From Pseudomonas alcaligenes (GTDB taxonomy: Bacteria; Pseudomonadota; Gammaproteobacteria; Pseudomonadales; Pseudomonadaceae): a DNA stretch of 64,000 nt. The translations under genes and the position numbers were made by a program. Positions 19,354 to 29,174 of the stretch are shown here, piece after piece; the first letter of the stretch is position 1; every line of letters begins with the position of its first letter. A model generated the notes under the pieces. It made no database searches. It saw only the letters and a program-made list of their open reading frames with translations, and was not told where the DNA came from. The stretch covers positions 3,269,501 through 3,333,500 of the forward strand of contig NZ_CP154874.1 of the NCBI RefSeq assembly GCF_041729615.1, given 5' to 3'.

Positions 19354-21918
19354 TTAGATGCGCGTCTTCCATGTATATAACAGTTCCAGGGCGCGGCGCG
19401 GGGTCAGATCATCGGGATTGATCTTGCCCAATTCCTCCAGCACCGGGTGCGGCAGGCTGGCGAACAGGTCGTTCTGCAGCGGCGCGGCCGGCTGGCCAGG
19501 CTCGCTGCGCGGCACCTCTTGCGGCAGGCTGGTGGTCTCCAGGCGCGCCAGGTGCTCGCGGGCGCGGGCGATCACCGGGGTGGGCACACCGGCCAGCTGC
19601 GCCACCGCCAGGCCATAGCTCTGGCTGGCCGGGCCGGGCAGCACGTGGTGCAGGAAGACGATGCGCTCGTTGTGCTCGGTGGCGTTGAGGTGCACGTTGG
19701 CCACCATCGGCTCGCTTTCCGGCAGTACGGTCAGCTCGAAGTAATGGGTGGCGAACAGGGTCCAGGCGCGCAGCTTGGCCAGGTGCTCGGCGGCCGACCA
19801 GGCCAGCGACAGGCCATCGAAGGTGCTGGTGCCGCGGCCCACCTCGTCCATCAGTACCAGGCTGCGGTCGCTGGCGTTGTGCAGGATGTTGGCGGTCTCG
19901 CTCATCTCCACCATGAAGGTCGAGCGGCCGCCGGCCAGGTCATCGCTGGAGCCGATGCGGGTGAAGATACGGTCCACCAGAGACAGCTCGCAGCGGGCCG
20001 CCGGCACGTAGCTACCGATGTGGGCGAGCAGCACGATCAGCGCGGTCTGGCGCATGTAGGTGGACTTACCGCCCATGTTCGGGCCGGTGATGATCAGCAT
20101 GCGGGTGCTGTCGTCGAGGCTTAGGTCGTTGGCCACGAAGGGCGTGTCGAGCACCTGCTCGACCACCGGGTGACGGCCCTGGTCGATGCGCAGGCAGGGC
20201 TCCTCGACGAAGCGTGGACGATTGAGGTCGAGGTTCAGCGCGCGCTCGGCCAGGTTGGCCAGCACGTCCAGCTCGGCCAGGGCGGCGGCGGTGTCCTGCA
20301 GCGGTGCCAGCTGGGCGATGAGCAGTTCCAGCAGCTCCTCGTACAGCTGCTTCTCACGGGCCAGGGCGCGGCTCTTGGCCGACAGCGCCTTGTCCTCGAA
20401 GGCCTTCAGTTCCGGGGTGATGAAGCGCTCGGCGCCTTTCAGGGTCTGCCGGCGGATGTAGTCGGCCGGCGCCGACTCGGCCTGCTTGCTGGGCAGTTCG
20501 ATGAAGTAGCCATGCACGCGGTTGTAGCCGACCTTGAGGTTGGCCAGGCCGGTGCGCTCCTTCTCGCGCGCCTCTAGGTCCATCAGGTACTGGCCGGCGT
20601 TCTCGCTGATCGACTGCAGCTCATCCAGCTCGGCGTCGTAGCCGGTCTTGAGCACGCCGCCGTCGCGGATCACCGCCGGCGGGTTGTCGATGATCGCCCG
20701 TTGCAGCAGGTCGGCCAGCTCCGGGTAGGTGCGAATGTTCACTGCCAGCTCGGCCAGGTGCGGGGCGTCCAGCTCGGCCATCGCGCCTTGCAGCTGCGGC
20801 AGCGCGGCGAGGGCGTCGCGCAGGCGCGCCAGGTCGCGTGGGCGGGCGTTGCGCAGGCCGATGCGGGCGAGGATGCGCTCGACGTCGCCGATGTCCTTGA
20901 GCTGCGGCTGCAGCAGCTCGAAGCGGTAGCGCTCCAGCAGGCAGGCGATGGCCTCCTGGCGCGCCTCCAGCACGCTGCGGTCGCGCAGCGGACGGTTCAG
21001 CCAGCGGGTCAGCAGGCGCGAACCCATGGCGGTCTGACAGCGGTCGACCACCGACTGCAGGGTGTTGTCGCGGCCGCCGGCGAGGTTGGTGTCCAGTTCC
21101 AGGTTGCGGCGGCTGGCGCCGTCGAGGATGACGGTGTCGTCCAGGCGTTCGTGGCGCAGGCTGCGCAGGTGCGGCAGGGCAGTGCGCTGGGTCTCCTTGG
21201 CATAGGCCAGCAGGCAGCCGGCGGCGCCGATGGCGAGCGTCAGGCCTTCGCAGCCGAAGCCCTTGAGGTCCTGCACGGCGAACTGCTGGCACAGGCTCTT
21301 GCGCGCGCTGTCCAGCTCGAAGTCCCAGGGCGCGCGGCGGCGCACGCCGCGGCGCTTCTCCAGCGGCAGGCCCTGGGGCCAGTCGTCGGGGATCAACAGC
21401 TCGGCCGGGGCCAGGCGCTCCAGTTCGGCCAGGAGGTTTTCCCAGGTCTTCAGCTCCTGCACGCTGAAGCGGCCGCTGGTGATGTCGAGCATGGCCAGGC
21501 CGAACAGCTTCTCGTCGCCCAGCACGGCGCCGACCAGGTTGTCGCGGCGCTCGTCGAGCAGCGCCTCGTCGCTGATGGTGCCGGGGGTGATGATGCGTAC
21601 CACCTGGCGCTCCACCGGGCCCTTGCTGGTGGCCGGGTCACCGATCTGTTCGCAGATCGCCACCGATTCGCCGAACTTCACCAGGCGTGCCAGGTAGCCC
21701 TCTGCCGAGTGGAAGGGGATGCCGGCCATGGGAATGGCCTGGCCGGCCGACTGGCCACGGGCGGTAAGGGTAATGTCGAGCAGGGCCGCGGCCTTCTTGG
21801 CATCCTCGTAGAACAGCTCGTAGAAGTCGCCCATGCGGTAGAACATCAGCATGTCCGGATGCTGGTTCTTCAGCTTCCAGTACTGCTGCATCATCGGTGT
21901 GTGTGCTGAAACATCCAT
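19354..21918 (-). CDS. mutS: DNA mismatch repair protein MutS
   Basis: Mismatch-recognition ATPase of 854 residues. The N-terminal mismatch-binding Phe motif lies in [16 protein letters not shown], the Walker A is [14 protein letters not shown] near residue 610, and the Walker B is [16 protein letters not shown]. The C-terminal tail has the dimerisation-type end ([16 protein letters not shown]). It is full length and undamaged. The start ([15 protein letters not shown]) has no strong Shine-Dalgarno, which is the weak point of the call. fdxA follows on the same strand. Confidence 0.98.
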   Translation of the reverse strand: MDVSAHTPMMQQYWKLKNQHPDMLMFYRMGDFYELFYEDAKKAAALLDITLTARGQSAGQAIPMAGIPFHSAEGYLARLVKFGESVAICEQIGDPATSKGPVERQVVRIITPGTISDEALLDERRDNLVGAVLGDEKLFGLAMLDITSGRFSVQELKTWENLLAELERLAPAELLIPDDWPQGLPLEKRRGVRRRAPWDFELDSARKSLCQQFAVQDLKGFGCEGLTLAIGAAGCLLAYAKETQRTALPHLRSLRHERLDDTVILDGASRRNLELDTNLAGGRDNTLQSVVDRCQTAMGSRLLTRWLNRPLRDRSVLEARQEAIACLLERYRFELLQPQLKDIGDVERILARIGLRNARPRDLARLRDALAALPQLQGAMAELDAPHLAELAVNIRTYPELADLLQRAIIDNPPAVIRDGGVLKTGYDAELDELQSISENAGQYLMDLEAREKERTGLANLKVGYNRVHGYFIELPSKQAESAPADYIRRQTLKGAERFITPELKAFEDKALSAKSRALAREKQLYEELLELLIAQLAPLQDTAAALAELDVLANLAERALNLDLNRPRFVEEPCLRIDQGRHPVVEQVLDTPFVANDLSLDDSTRMLIITGPNMGGKSTYMRQTALIVLLAHIGSYVPAARCELSLVDRIFTRIGSSDDLAGGRSTFMVEMSETANILHNASDRSLVLMDEVGRGTSTFDGLSLAWSAAEHLAKLRAWTLFATHYFELTVLPESEPMVANVHLNATEHNERIVFLHHVLPGPASQSYGLAVAQLAGVPTPVIARAREHLARLETTSLPQEVPRSEPGQPAAPLQNDLFASLPHPVLEELGKINPDDLTPRRALELLYTWKTRI

Positions 21919-22276
21919 AAATCAATGACTTAGCTTAAGTTGTCTAATTGGGCGGGGCATCGCTGTCCAAGACTTTTGCCCCGAGCCGGCACTGTTGGCC
22001 GCAATCCTGGCCAGGACGGGCCCTGTGCACCGTCGATAGTGCGCAGGCCGATCTACCGCGAGGCCGGCCAGTTGCCATGGCGAGCCTGCGCTGGGGCATC
22101 GCTGATCGACTGCGCGCGGAGGTCGTGCAGGGTAGCGTCTTTCACGCCAGCGCGCTCGCATGCCTTGTGGCGGCGTTGCCTCAGCAGCGCTCGAGAGCGA
22201 CGGGAAGGCGTCTTTCACGCGCCTGGCATGGCAGCCTGTTGGGCTCCAGGCGGTGTCCAACCGCGCCGCTGCCGTC
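21919..22276. other. 358-base non-coding gap at the mutS accessory junction
   Basis: No supportable gene. The stretch separates core mutS from the accessory LysR/dab genes. GCGTCTTTCACGC occurs twice as a direct repeat (22135-22147 and 22208-22220), each followed by a CATGCC- or CATGGC-like sequence. That could be a relic of recombination or a protein-binding repeat. The mutS promoter should be near 21925-21960, which is AT-richer. No attachment site or terminal inverted repeat was recognised. Confidence 0.4.
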
Positions 22277-23161
22277 TCACTCCTTGCGATCGAAACGATT
22301 CAGCAGCTCATCCAGGATGCCCAGTCTGAACTGACGCTGCAGGGTCACGGCGAAGAACTGCTCGGCGATATCCGGCACTTCGGCATACAGCTGCAGGGCG
22401 CCGCTGCGCAGCTCGTCCTGCACCACCACGGCCGGCAGCAGAGCCAGGTCGCCGGAGTCGCGCGCCAGCAGGCGCAGCATGGCCATGTCGTCGACCTCGG
22501 CACAGATGATCGGGTTCAGGCCGTGGCTGTGGCAGTAGACCTCGAACTGGCTGCGTACATCGCTGCTGCGCCCCGGCACGATCAGGCGGGCCTGCTGCAG
22601 GTCGCGGCGCAGGTCGAAGGGCTGTGCGTCGGCACGTGGCGGGCCGATCAGGCACACCGCCTGGCGGTCGAGCAGGCGGCATTGCCAGGGGCGCTGGCTG
22701 TCGGCGCTGACCGCCCGGTTGGTCAGCACTACGTCCAACTTGTGCAGGGCCAGGCGCTCCAGCAGCTCGTCCAGGCTGCCGGATTCAAGGGTGATGCGCA
22801 GGTCGTCGCGGCCGAGGAAGGGGCGCAGCAGGTTTTCCTGGAAGTTGCGCGACAGCGTGGCCACCGCGCCGATGCGCAGCGTCTGGCTGACCTGGCGGGT
22901 GCTCAGCAGGGTGGTTTGCAGTTCGTTGCCGAGGGCGAAGATGGTCTCGGCGTAGTCCAGCACCAGGCGTCCCGCCTCGGTCAACTGCAGGCTGCGGCCG
23001 GCGCGGATGAACAGCGGGTGGCCGAGCTGCTCTTCGAGTACGCGGATCTGCGTGGACAGGGCCGACTGCGACACATGCAAAGCCTCGGCGGCGCGGGTCA
23101 GGTTGCCTTCCTTGGCCACTGCCCAGAAGTAGTGCAGGTGATGGAAATTCAGCCGGCGCAT
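22277..23161 (-). CDS. LysR-family regulator, divergent from dabBA
   Basis: LysR-type regulator of 294 residues. The N-terminal helix-turn-helix (EGNLTRAAEALHVSQSALSTQIRVLEE in two parts) is textbook, and the sub-group resembles NhaR-like activators. It starts 103 bases from dabB on the other strand; the shared gap is AT-rich near 23165-23215. LysR genes often control the operon they diverge from, so it is the likely regulator of dabBA, perhaps responding to inorganic-carbon state. No ligand can be read from the sequence. Confidence 0.85.
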   Translation of the reverse strand: MRRLNFHHLHYFWAVAKEGNLTRAAEALHVSQSALSTQIRVLEEQLGHPLFIRAGRSLQLTEAGRLVLDYAETIFALGNELQTTLLSTRQVSQTLRIGAVATLSRNFQENLLRPFLGRDDLRITLESGSLDELLERLALHKLDVVLTNRAVSADSQRPWQCRLLDRQAVCLIGPPRADAQPFDLRRDLQQARLIVPGRSSDVRSQFEVYCHSHGLNPIICAEVDDMAMLRLLARDSGDLALLPAVVVQDELRSGALQLYAEVPDIAEQFFAVTLQRQFRLGILDELLNRFDRKE

Positions 23162-23264
23162 ATTTCGTTCTTCTAATGTGAATGAACAATTCTTATCTAT
23201 CTATTTTTAATAGTTCAAGCGCTCCATGAGACTAGCGCCATCGCGCCCCCATGGAGATCGCCTC

Positions 23265-24782
23265 ATGTTCAGCCTGTCTTTCCCTCTGGCTCAGGGGATG
23301 CCCTGGCTCTTCGCCCTGGCGCTGTTGCCGGCAGCATGGCTGCGCGGGTTCTGGTGGCCCGCGCGCATCGCTGGCGGCCTGGGTCTGGTCCTGGTGCTGG
23401 GCGCCTGGCTGCAGGCGGCGCTGGACGGCCAGAGCAACGACCGCCTGGGGCTGGCCATGCTCGGCCTGGTCGGCCTGCTGGCCTGGGTGATCATCGAGTA
23501 TTCGTGGCGTTACCTGGAGGGCGAGCCCGGCCAGCGCCGCTACGTGCTGGCCCTGCTGGTCACCCTGGCCGCTGTGGCCACGGTGGTGACCAGCACCGAC
23601 CTGATCCTGCTGGTGGGCGCCTGGATTCTCTCCAGCCTGAGCCTGCACCAGTTGCTGACCTTCTACCGCGACCGCCCCCAGGCGCTGGTGGTGGCGCACA
23701 AGAAATTCCTCGCCAGCCGCCTGGCCGATGTCGGCCTGATTCTCGCCGCGCTGCTGCTGATCCGCGCCAGTGGCGACAGCAATATCGCGATCATTCTGGA
23801 GAGCCTGAACACCCGCCTGCAGGCCAGCGGCCAGCTGGGCTGGGACCTGCAACTGGCGGCGCTGCTGCTGGCCCTGGCGGTGATTCTCAAGTCGGCGCAG
23901 CTGCCGGTGCACGGCTGGCTGATCCAGGTGATGGAGGCGCCGACGCCGGTGTCGGCGCTGCTGCATGCCGGGCTGGTCAACCTCGGCGGCTTCCTGCTGC
24001 TGCGCTTCGCCCCGCTGTTCTCCGCCGCCGTGCCGGCGCAAAGCCTGCTGGTGCTGGTCGGCGGGCTGACCGCGGTGATCGCCGCGCTGGTGATGATGAC
24101 GCGCATCAGCATCAAGGTGCGCCTGGCCTGGTCGACCTGCGCGCAGATGGGCCTGATGCTGCTGGAATGCGGCCTGGGCCTGTATGAACTGGCGCTGGTG
24201 CACCTGCTCGCCCACTCGCTGTACAAGGCCCACGCCTTCCTCGCTGCCGGCGAGACCGTGGCCCAGGCGCGGCAGCACGCGCTACAGCCCCAGGCGCCCG
24301 CGCCCGGTATCGCCGGCCTGCTGCTGGCCCTGTTGCTGGCCGGCCTGAGCCTGGCTCTGCTGCAGGGACTTTGGGCCTGGCTGCTGCCGACCCAGGCGCT
24401 GCCGCTGGTGGCCCTGGCGATCCTCGCCGTCGGTTTGGCGCCCTGGTGCCTGCGCCGTGGCCAGGTGCTCTACGGGCTGGCGATGTTCGCCCTGCTGCTC
24501 GGCGCCTACCTGCTCTGGCACCAGGCGGCGGCCTGGATACTGCAGCAGCCGGGCAGCGCCGCGCCCTGGCCACTGAGCGCGCTGGCGCTGCTGCTGTTCC
24601 TCGGCCTCTACCTGCTGCAGGCGCTAATCCTTGCCCGCCCCCAGGGCGCCCTGGCGCGGCGCCTGTATCCGCTGGCCTTCGCCGGCTTCTACCTGGATGA
24701 GCACTTCACCCGCCTCACCTTCCGCCTGTGGCCGGTCCGCGCGCCGCAGGTTTCGCCCCGCACCACAGGAGATCGCCCATGA
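23265..24782 (+). CDS. dabB: DabB, NuoL/Mrp-like membrane subunit of inorganic-carbon transporter
   Basis: Multi-spanning protein of 505 residues of the proton-conducting antiporter family (NuoL/MrpA-like). The conserved helix with KSAQLPVHGWLIQVMEAPTPVSALLHAG is seen in two parts. The paired Lys and His residues suit proton movement that energises DabA. It overlaps dabA by ATGA. The absence of any other nuo gene, and the DabA partner, argue for DabB and against complex I. GGAG precedes the ATG at 23265. Confidence 0.88.
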   Translation: MFSLSFPLAQGMPWLFALALLPAAWLRGFWWPARIAGGLGLVLVLGAWLQAALDGQSNDRLGLAMLGLVGLLAWVIIEYSWRYLEGEPGQRRYVLALLVTLAAVATVVTSTDLILLVGAWILSSLSLHQLLTFYRDRPQALVVAHKKFLASRLADVGLILAALLLIRASGDSNIAIILESLNTRLQASGQLGWDLQLAALLLALAVILKSAQLPVHGWLIQVMEAPTPVSALLHAGLVNLGGFLLLRFAPLFSAAVPAQSLLVLVGGLTAVIAALVMMTRISIKVRLAWSTCAQMGLMLLECGLGLYELALVHLLAHSLYKAHAFLAAGETVAQARQHALQPQAPAPGIAGLLLALLLAGLSLALLQGLWAWLLPTQALPLVALAILAVGLAPWCLRRGQVLYGLAMFALLLGAYLLWHQAAAWILQQPGSAAPWPLSALALLLFLGLYLLQALILARPQGALARRLYPLAFAGFYLDEHFTRLTFRLWPVRAPQVSPRTTGDRP

Positions 24783-27226
24783 CCGCGCACGAACACTTCC
24801 CCGGCCTCGACCGGGACGCCCTGCACGGCGCCGCCCGGCAGGCCTGTGAACGCATCGCACCGACCTGGCCGCTGGACCGCATGATCGCCGTCAGCCCCCT
24901 GTGGGAACGTCGCGACCAGCCCTGGCAGACCGTCGCCGCGCAGCTCTGGCAGCGTGCCGGCAGCCGCCTGAGCCTGGCCGCCGCGGACTATCGGCAGGCC
25001 TGGCAAGCCGGCCGCATCGGCGCCCGCCACCTGCAACTGGCCATGGCCGAGCAGGGCCAGACCTGGACGGTCGAGCAGTTGCTGACCGCCCTGGACGCCG
25101 AGCCGGAGCAGGGCCGCGGCCTGCCGCTGCTGGAAGACCTGGCCGACCCGGGCATCGCCCTGCCCGGCTGGCCGACGCTGATCACCCAGCAGATCGGCCA
25201 ATGCTGCGCCGCCTGGTTCGACCACGAGCAGGCCGACTGGCGCCCGGATGCCGGCGTCGGGCTGTACCAGGCCTGGCGCGCCAGCATGCTGGCGGATCGC
25301 GGGCTCAGCGTGCTCAGTGCCTGTGCCGACCTGCACGGGCGCATTATGGAACTGCCGCTGCAGCCGCAGGCGGCGCTGGAAGCGGCGGTGCAGCGCCTGG
25401 GCCTGGCCCGCGATGACTGGGAGCCCTGGTTCGACTGCCTGCTGCTGCGCAGCCTGGGCTGGGCCTCCTGGTGCGCCTACCGGCGCTGGCAGGCACGCCT
25501 GCAGGGTGGTGACGACCAGACCCTGGTGGAACTGCTGGCCATCCGCGCGGCCTGGGAATGGCTGGTGGATGACCGCCAGCGCGGTGCGCAGAGCCGCTGG
25601 CAGCGTTGGCGCAAGGCCTGGCAGGCCGGCCTGCAACAAGCACCCTCGGCCGCCTGGCAGGCCCTGCAGCTGTGGCAGCGGGCCGATGAGCTGGCCTGGC
25701 AGGAACAGCTGCAGCGCCGGCTCGGCCAGGCGCCTGCGGCCACCCCGGCGCAGGTGCCGCTGGCCAAATTGTTCTTCTGCATCGATGTGCGTTCCGAGCC
25801 GCTGCGCCGGGCCCTGGAACAGGTCTGCCCGGACCTCGAGACCGGTGGCTTCGCCGGCTTCTTCGGCCTGCCCATCGCCTACACGCCGCTGGGCACCTGC
25901 GCTACCCGACCGCAGCTGCCGGGCCTGCTGGCGCCACAGCTGCAGGTCAGCGACAGCAGCGGCGACGCGGCGCAGGACCGGCAACTGGCCCTGGCGCGCC
26001 AACAGCGACTGGCGCGCCAGGGCCGCTGGCGCCTGTTCGAGCGCCTGCCGGCCTCCACCTTCAGCCTGGTCGAGAGCATCGGCCTGGGCTATGCCGGCAC
26101 CCTGGTCGGGCGCACCAGCGATTTGCTCGGTGGCACGCCGGAGGCCCACCGCAACGCCTGGCGCGACGCCGAGTGGCAACGCCTGAGCCCGCAATTGCTG
26201 GCCATGAGCCTGGCGCAGAAGGCCGAGCTGGCCGCGCGCATCCTCCAAGCCATGGGCCTCAGCGGCCCGCTGCCCGAACTGCTGGTACTGCTCGGCCATG
26301 GCAGCCAGAGTGCCAACAATCCCCAGGCGGCCGGACTGGATTGCGGCGCCTGCTGCGGGCAGAGCGGCGAGGTCAATGCGCGCCTGCTGGCCGGCCTGCT
26401 CAACGACACCGAAGTGCGGGCCGAGCTGCGCACCCTCGGGCATGAGCTGCCGGCGCACTGCCGGGTGCTGGCCGGCCTGCACAACACCAGCACCGATGAG
26501 GTGCGGATCTTCGGCCAGCAGAATCTGCCGGCCGCCCTGCAGCCCAGCTGGCAGCGCCTGCGCCAGGCCCTCGACCAGGCCACCGCCAAGGTGCGCCAGG
26601 AGCGTGCCGACGCGCTGGGCCTGGCGGCGCTGCGCGAGCAGCCGGGCAAGCTGCTCCACCTGCTGCGCCGGCGCGCCCGCGACTGGGCGCAGACCCGCCC
26701 CGAATGGGGCCTGGCCGGCAACGCTGCGTTCATCGCGGCGCCGCGCGCACGCACCCGTGACGTCGACCTGCAGGGCCGTGCCTTCCTGCACGACTACGAC
26801 TGGCGCCAGGACCACGAGGGCCGCGTGCTGGAGCTGATCATGACCGCGCCCATGGTGGTGGCGCACTGGATCAACCTGCAGTACTTCACCTCCACCACCG
26901 ACAACCTGCGTTTCGGCAGCGGCAACAAGCTGCTGCACAACGTGGTGGGCGGCCATATCGGCGTGTTCGAGGGCAACGGCGGCGATTTGCGCATCGGCCT
27001 GGCCCGCCAGTCGCTGCACGACGGCCAGCAGTGGATGCACCGCCCGCTGCGCCTGCACGTGGTCATCGAAGCGCCGCAGGCGATGATCGACCGGGTGATC
27101 GAGGCCCACGCCGTGGTCCGCGACCTGGTGCAGCACGGCTGGCTGCACCTGCTGCGCCTGGACGGCCAGCCGGCGCACCTGGAGCGGCGCACCGCCAGCG
27201 GCTGGCAAGCCCTGCCGGACGCCTGA
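24779..27226 (+). CDS. dabA: DabA (DUF2309), zinc subunit of inorganic-carbon transporter
   Basis: Large protein of 815 residues of the UPF0753/DUF2309 family, which with DabB takes up dissolved inorganic carbon by a beta-carbonic-anhydrase-like zinc site. The predicted ligands are intact: Cys334 and Asp336 (CIDVRSEP), His507 (LLGHGS) and Cys522 (GLDCGACCG). The Cys-His spacing (173) and His-Cys spacing (15) equal those I recall for the Halothiobacillus enzyme (C351, H524, C539). The start overlaps the dabB stop. A strong hairpin follows at 27231. Confidence 0.92.
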   Translation: MTAHEHFPGLDRDALHGAARQACERIAPTWPLDRMIAVSPLWERRDQPWQTVAAQLWQRAGSRLSLAAADYRQAWQAGRIGARHLQLAMAEQGQTWTVEQLLTALDAEPEQGRGLPLLEDLADPGIALPGWPTLITQQIGQCCAAWFDHEQADWRPDAGVGLYQAWRASMLADRGLSVLSACADLHGRIMELPLQPQAALEAAVQRLGLARDDWEPWFDCLLLRSLGWASWCAYRRWQARLQGGDDQTLVELLAIRAAWEWLVDDRQRGAQSRWQRWRKAWQAGLQQAPSAAWQALQLWQRADELAWQEQLQRRLGQAPAATPAQVPLAKLFFCIDVRSEPLRRALEQVCPDLETGGFAGFFGLPIAYTPLGTCATRPQLPGLLAPQLQVSDSSGDAAQDRQLALARQQRLARQGRWRLFERLPASTFSLVESIGLGYAGTLVGRTSDLLGGTPEAHRNAWRDAEWQRLSPQLLAMSLAQKAELAARILQAMGLSGPLPELLVLLGHGSQSANNPQAAGLDCGACCGQSGEVNARLLAGLLNDTEVRAELRTLGHELPAHCRVLAGLHNTSTDEVRIFGQQNLPAALQPSWQRLRQALDQATAKVRQERADALGLAALREQPGKLLHLLRRRARDWAQTRPEWGLAGNAAFIAAPRARTRDVDLQGRAFLHDYDWRQDHEGRVLELIMTAPMVVAHWINLQYFTSTTDNLRFGSGNKLLHNVVGGHIGVFEGNGGDLRIGLARQSLHDGQQWMHRPLRLHVVIEAPQAMIDRVIEAHAVVRDLVQHGWLHLLRLDGQPAHLERRTASGWQALPDA

Positions 27227-27230
27227 AAAC

Positions 27231-27263
27231 GCCGAGGCCGCGTCCGGATGACGTGGCCTCGGC
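27231..27263. terminator. hairpin between converging dabA and cysD-like genes
   Basis: GCCGAGGCC/GGCCTCGGC forms a 9-base perfect stem extended by CGT/ACG inside. No T tract follows, so it may need Rho or act as a shared 3' end structure. Confidence 0.55.
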
Positions 27264-27286
27264 TGTGGCAACAGGCGCTGGAGTGG

Positions 27287-28222
27287 CTAGAAGTAGCCCT
27301 CGATTTTCTTCTTCTCCATCGAGCCTTCCTGGTCATGGTCGATGACCCGCCCCTGGCGCTCGGACGTGCGGGTCAGCAGCATCTCCTGGATGATCTGCGG
27401 CAGCGATTGCGCCTGCGACTCCACCGCGCCGGTCAGCGGGTAGCAGCCGAGGGTGCGGAAACGTACCCAGCGCGTCTGGATGCCGGCGCGCTGCTCGGGC
27501 GTGAGGTGCTCCAGCAGCCGCTCGTCGTCCACGCAGATCAGCGTGCCGTGCAGCTCCACCACCGGGCGCGGCGCCGCGCGGTAGAGGTCGACGATCTCGA
27601 TGTTCTCCAGGTGGATGTACTGCCAGATATCCAGCTCGGTCCAGTTCGACAGCGGAAACACCCGCAGGCTTTCGCCGGCATTGATCCGGGTGTTGTACAG
27701 CTGCCACAGCTCGGGGCGCTGCTGCTTGGGGTCCCAGCGCTGGTGCGGGTCGCGGAAGGAACACACGCGCTCCTTGGCCCGCGACTTCTCCTCGTCGCGC
27801 CGGGCGCCGCCGAAGCAGGCGTCGAAACCGTACTGCGCCAGCGCCTGCTTGAGCGCCTCGGTCTTCATGATGTCGGTGTACTTGGCCGAGCCCACGGAGA
27901 ACGGCGTGATGTTCAGCCGCGCGCCGTCGGGGTTGATGTGCACGCGCATGTCCAGGCCCAGGCGCGCGGCCAGGCGGTCGCGGAACCGGCCCATCTCGTG
28001 GAATTCCCAGCCGGTGTCGACATGCAGCAGCGGAAACGGCAGCAGGCCGGGAAAGAACGCCTTGCGCGCCAGGTGCAGCAGCACGGTGGAGTCCTTGCCG
28101 ATCGAATAGAACAGGCAGGGGTTGCGCATCACCGCCACCACCTCGCGCAGGATATGGATGGCCTCGGCCTCGAGGGCGCGCAGGTGAGTCAGGCGGGACA
28201 CGCTGGGGGCGAAGGCATTCAT
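27287..28222 (-). CDS. CysD-like ATP sulfurylase subunit 2, without cysN
   Basis: Protein of 311 residues of the CysD family, the small subunit of ATP sulfurylase that forms adenylyl sulfate (APS) with the GTPase CysN. It carries the PP-loop [19 protein letters not shown], the HVDTGWEF block, [15 protein letters not shown] and [12 protein letters not shown]. No cysN lies nearby. It overlaps the gene upstream by four bases (ATGA) and is probably a second cysD-type paralogue, with the usual cysND elsewhere; both are inference. The start at 28222 is chosen by overlap (a second ATG lies at 28231). Confidence 0.88.
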   Translation of the reverse strand: MNAFAPSVSRLTHLRALEAEAIHILREVVAVMRNPCLFYSIGKDSTVLLHLARKAFFPGLLPFPLLHVDTGWEFHEMGRFRDRLAARLGLDMRVHINPDGARLNITPFSVGSAKYTDIMKTEALKQALAQYGFDACFGGARRDEEKSRAKERVCSFRDPHQRWDPKQQRPELWQLYNTRINAGESLRVFPLSNWTELDIWQYIHLENIEIVDLYRAAPRPVVELHGTLICVDDERLLEHLTPEQRAGIQTRWVRFRTLGCYPLTGAVESQAQSLPQIIQEMLLTRTSERQGRVIDHDQEGSMEKKKIEGYF

Positions 28223-29076
28223 GGATTGCATTGCTCGCAGTGGCCGGCACTGGCCAGTTGGCTGACGGGGCGGCGTTCCTCGTGCTGGCACGCCGGGCAG
28301 GCCCAGATGTGCGCCGCCGCCAGCGGCGTGCCCAGGCCACAGTCGGCACAGAGCAGGCCGGGCTCGCTGCGCACCACGGCAAAGCCAGGGGCCTCGCAAT
28401 GCGGACAGAGACTGGCCAGACGTTGCGCCAACTGCGTAGCCGCCTCACGGATCACCGCCTGGCGCAGCGGGTTCAGATGGGCACGCATATCGGTTTCCAG
28501 CCAGACGCTCGGCTCGCGCGCCAGCAACCATTCCAGCTGGCCGAGCAGCCAGTCGCGCTGGCGAATGCCCTTGCGGAACCAGGCCTCGCCGGGGCGCCCG
28601 AGGATCAGCGCATGCTCGGGAAAGCGCGCACGCTGCATGAAGCTCTCGGCGGCCTGCAGGCTGTCGACCTCGGCCTGGGCGTAGTTGGTCGCCCCCGAGC
28701 CGGCCAGGGCGAACACCGGGTACTGCAGCTGGGCATCCCACAGGCAGAGGATCTCGTAGTCCCAGGGCATCCAGCCCAGGTGCGGGTCGCGGGCGAAGCT
28801 GCCCTCGCTGCCCAGGCCGTAGCGCATTCCGCTCAGGGAACAGGCCAGCCTGGCTTTGGCCAGCGCCGTATCATGGGCGCTGCCGCTGCGCGGCACCTCG
28901 CGGCTGAAGGTGCCGAAGTGGTCGGTGTCGTAGCTGCTGACCGCTTCGATGGCGAAGCCCAGCGGTGCCAGAGCCTCTACTACCAGGCGGGTCTTGTCAT
29001 GGCAGGTGAGGAAGGCGACATGCCGCGCCAGGGACTGGGCGGCATGATGCCCATGGGGGGCAAGAGCGGCAGACAT
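28219..29076 (-). CDS. DUF6671-like protein with two zinc ribbons
   Basis: Soluble protein of 285 residues. The N-terminal part ([43 protein letters not shown] in parts) looks like the DUF6671 family, whose function is unknown. The C-terminal 60 residues hold four CxxC pairs (CPHC, CADC, CPAC, CEQC), i.e. two zinc ribbons. The start (MSAALAP) has AGGA upstream. It leads a two-gene unit with the CysD-like gene, so the two may work together, perhaps on a modified nucleotide or tRNA; this is speculation from context. Confidence 0.65.
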   Translation of the reverse strand: MSAALAPHGHHAAQSLARHVAFLTCHDKTRLVVEALAPLGFAIEAVSSYDTDHFGTFSREVPRSGSAHDTALAKARLACSLSGMRYGLGSEGSFARDPHLGWMPWDYEILCLWDAQLQYPVFALAGSGATNYAQAEVDSLQAAESFMQRARFPEHALILGRPGEAWFRKGIRQRDWLLGQLEWLLAREPSVWLETDMRAHLNPLRQAVIREAATQLAQRLASLCPHCEAPGFAVVRSEPGLLCADCGLGTPLAAAHIWACPACQHEERRPVSQLASAGHCEQCNP

Positions 29077-29126
29077 GGCGATGATTCCTGCTGAGGGAGA
29101 CGCAGGCATTTTCACCAGCCGAAGCT

Positions 29127-29174
29127 ATAGTCAAAAATAGATTATTGATTACAAAATCATCGCTTATTGACTAT
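29127..29174. promoter_or_regulatory. AT-rich palindrome in divergent promoter
   Basis: ATAGTCAA at 29127-29134 and its reverse complement TTGACTAT at 29167-29174 bracket AT-rich sequence containing TTATTGATTACAAAATCA. It lies between the DUF6671-like gene and the divergent LysR gene, overlapping the LysR start codon. This fits autoregulation by that LysR protein. No binding data exist here, so the site is a candidate operator. Confidence 0.45.

Noticed and set aside
21919..22276. Integration or att site
   Set aside because: No integrase, tRNA gene or flanking duplicate was recognised; only a 13-base direct repeat.
23265..24782. dabB as a complex I NuoL subunit
   Set aside because: No other nuo genes are near, and the overlapping neighbour is DabA with complete zinc ligands.
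24689..27271. 860-codon frame antisense to dabA
   Set aside because: Gln/Leu/Ala-rich, no ribosome site, covers the zinc-site protein on the other strand; a shadow.
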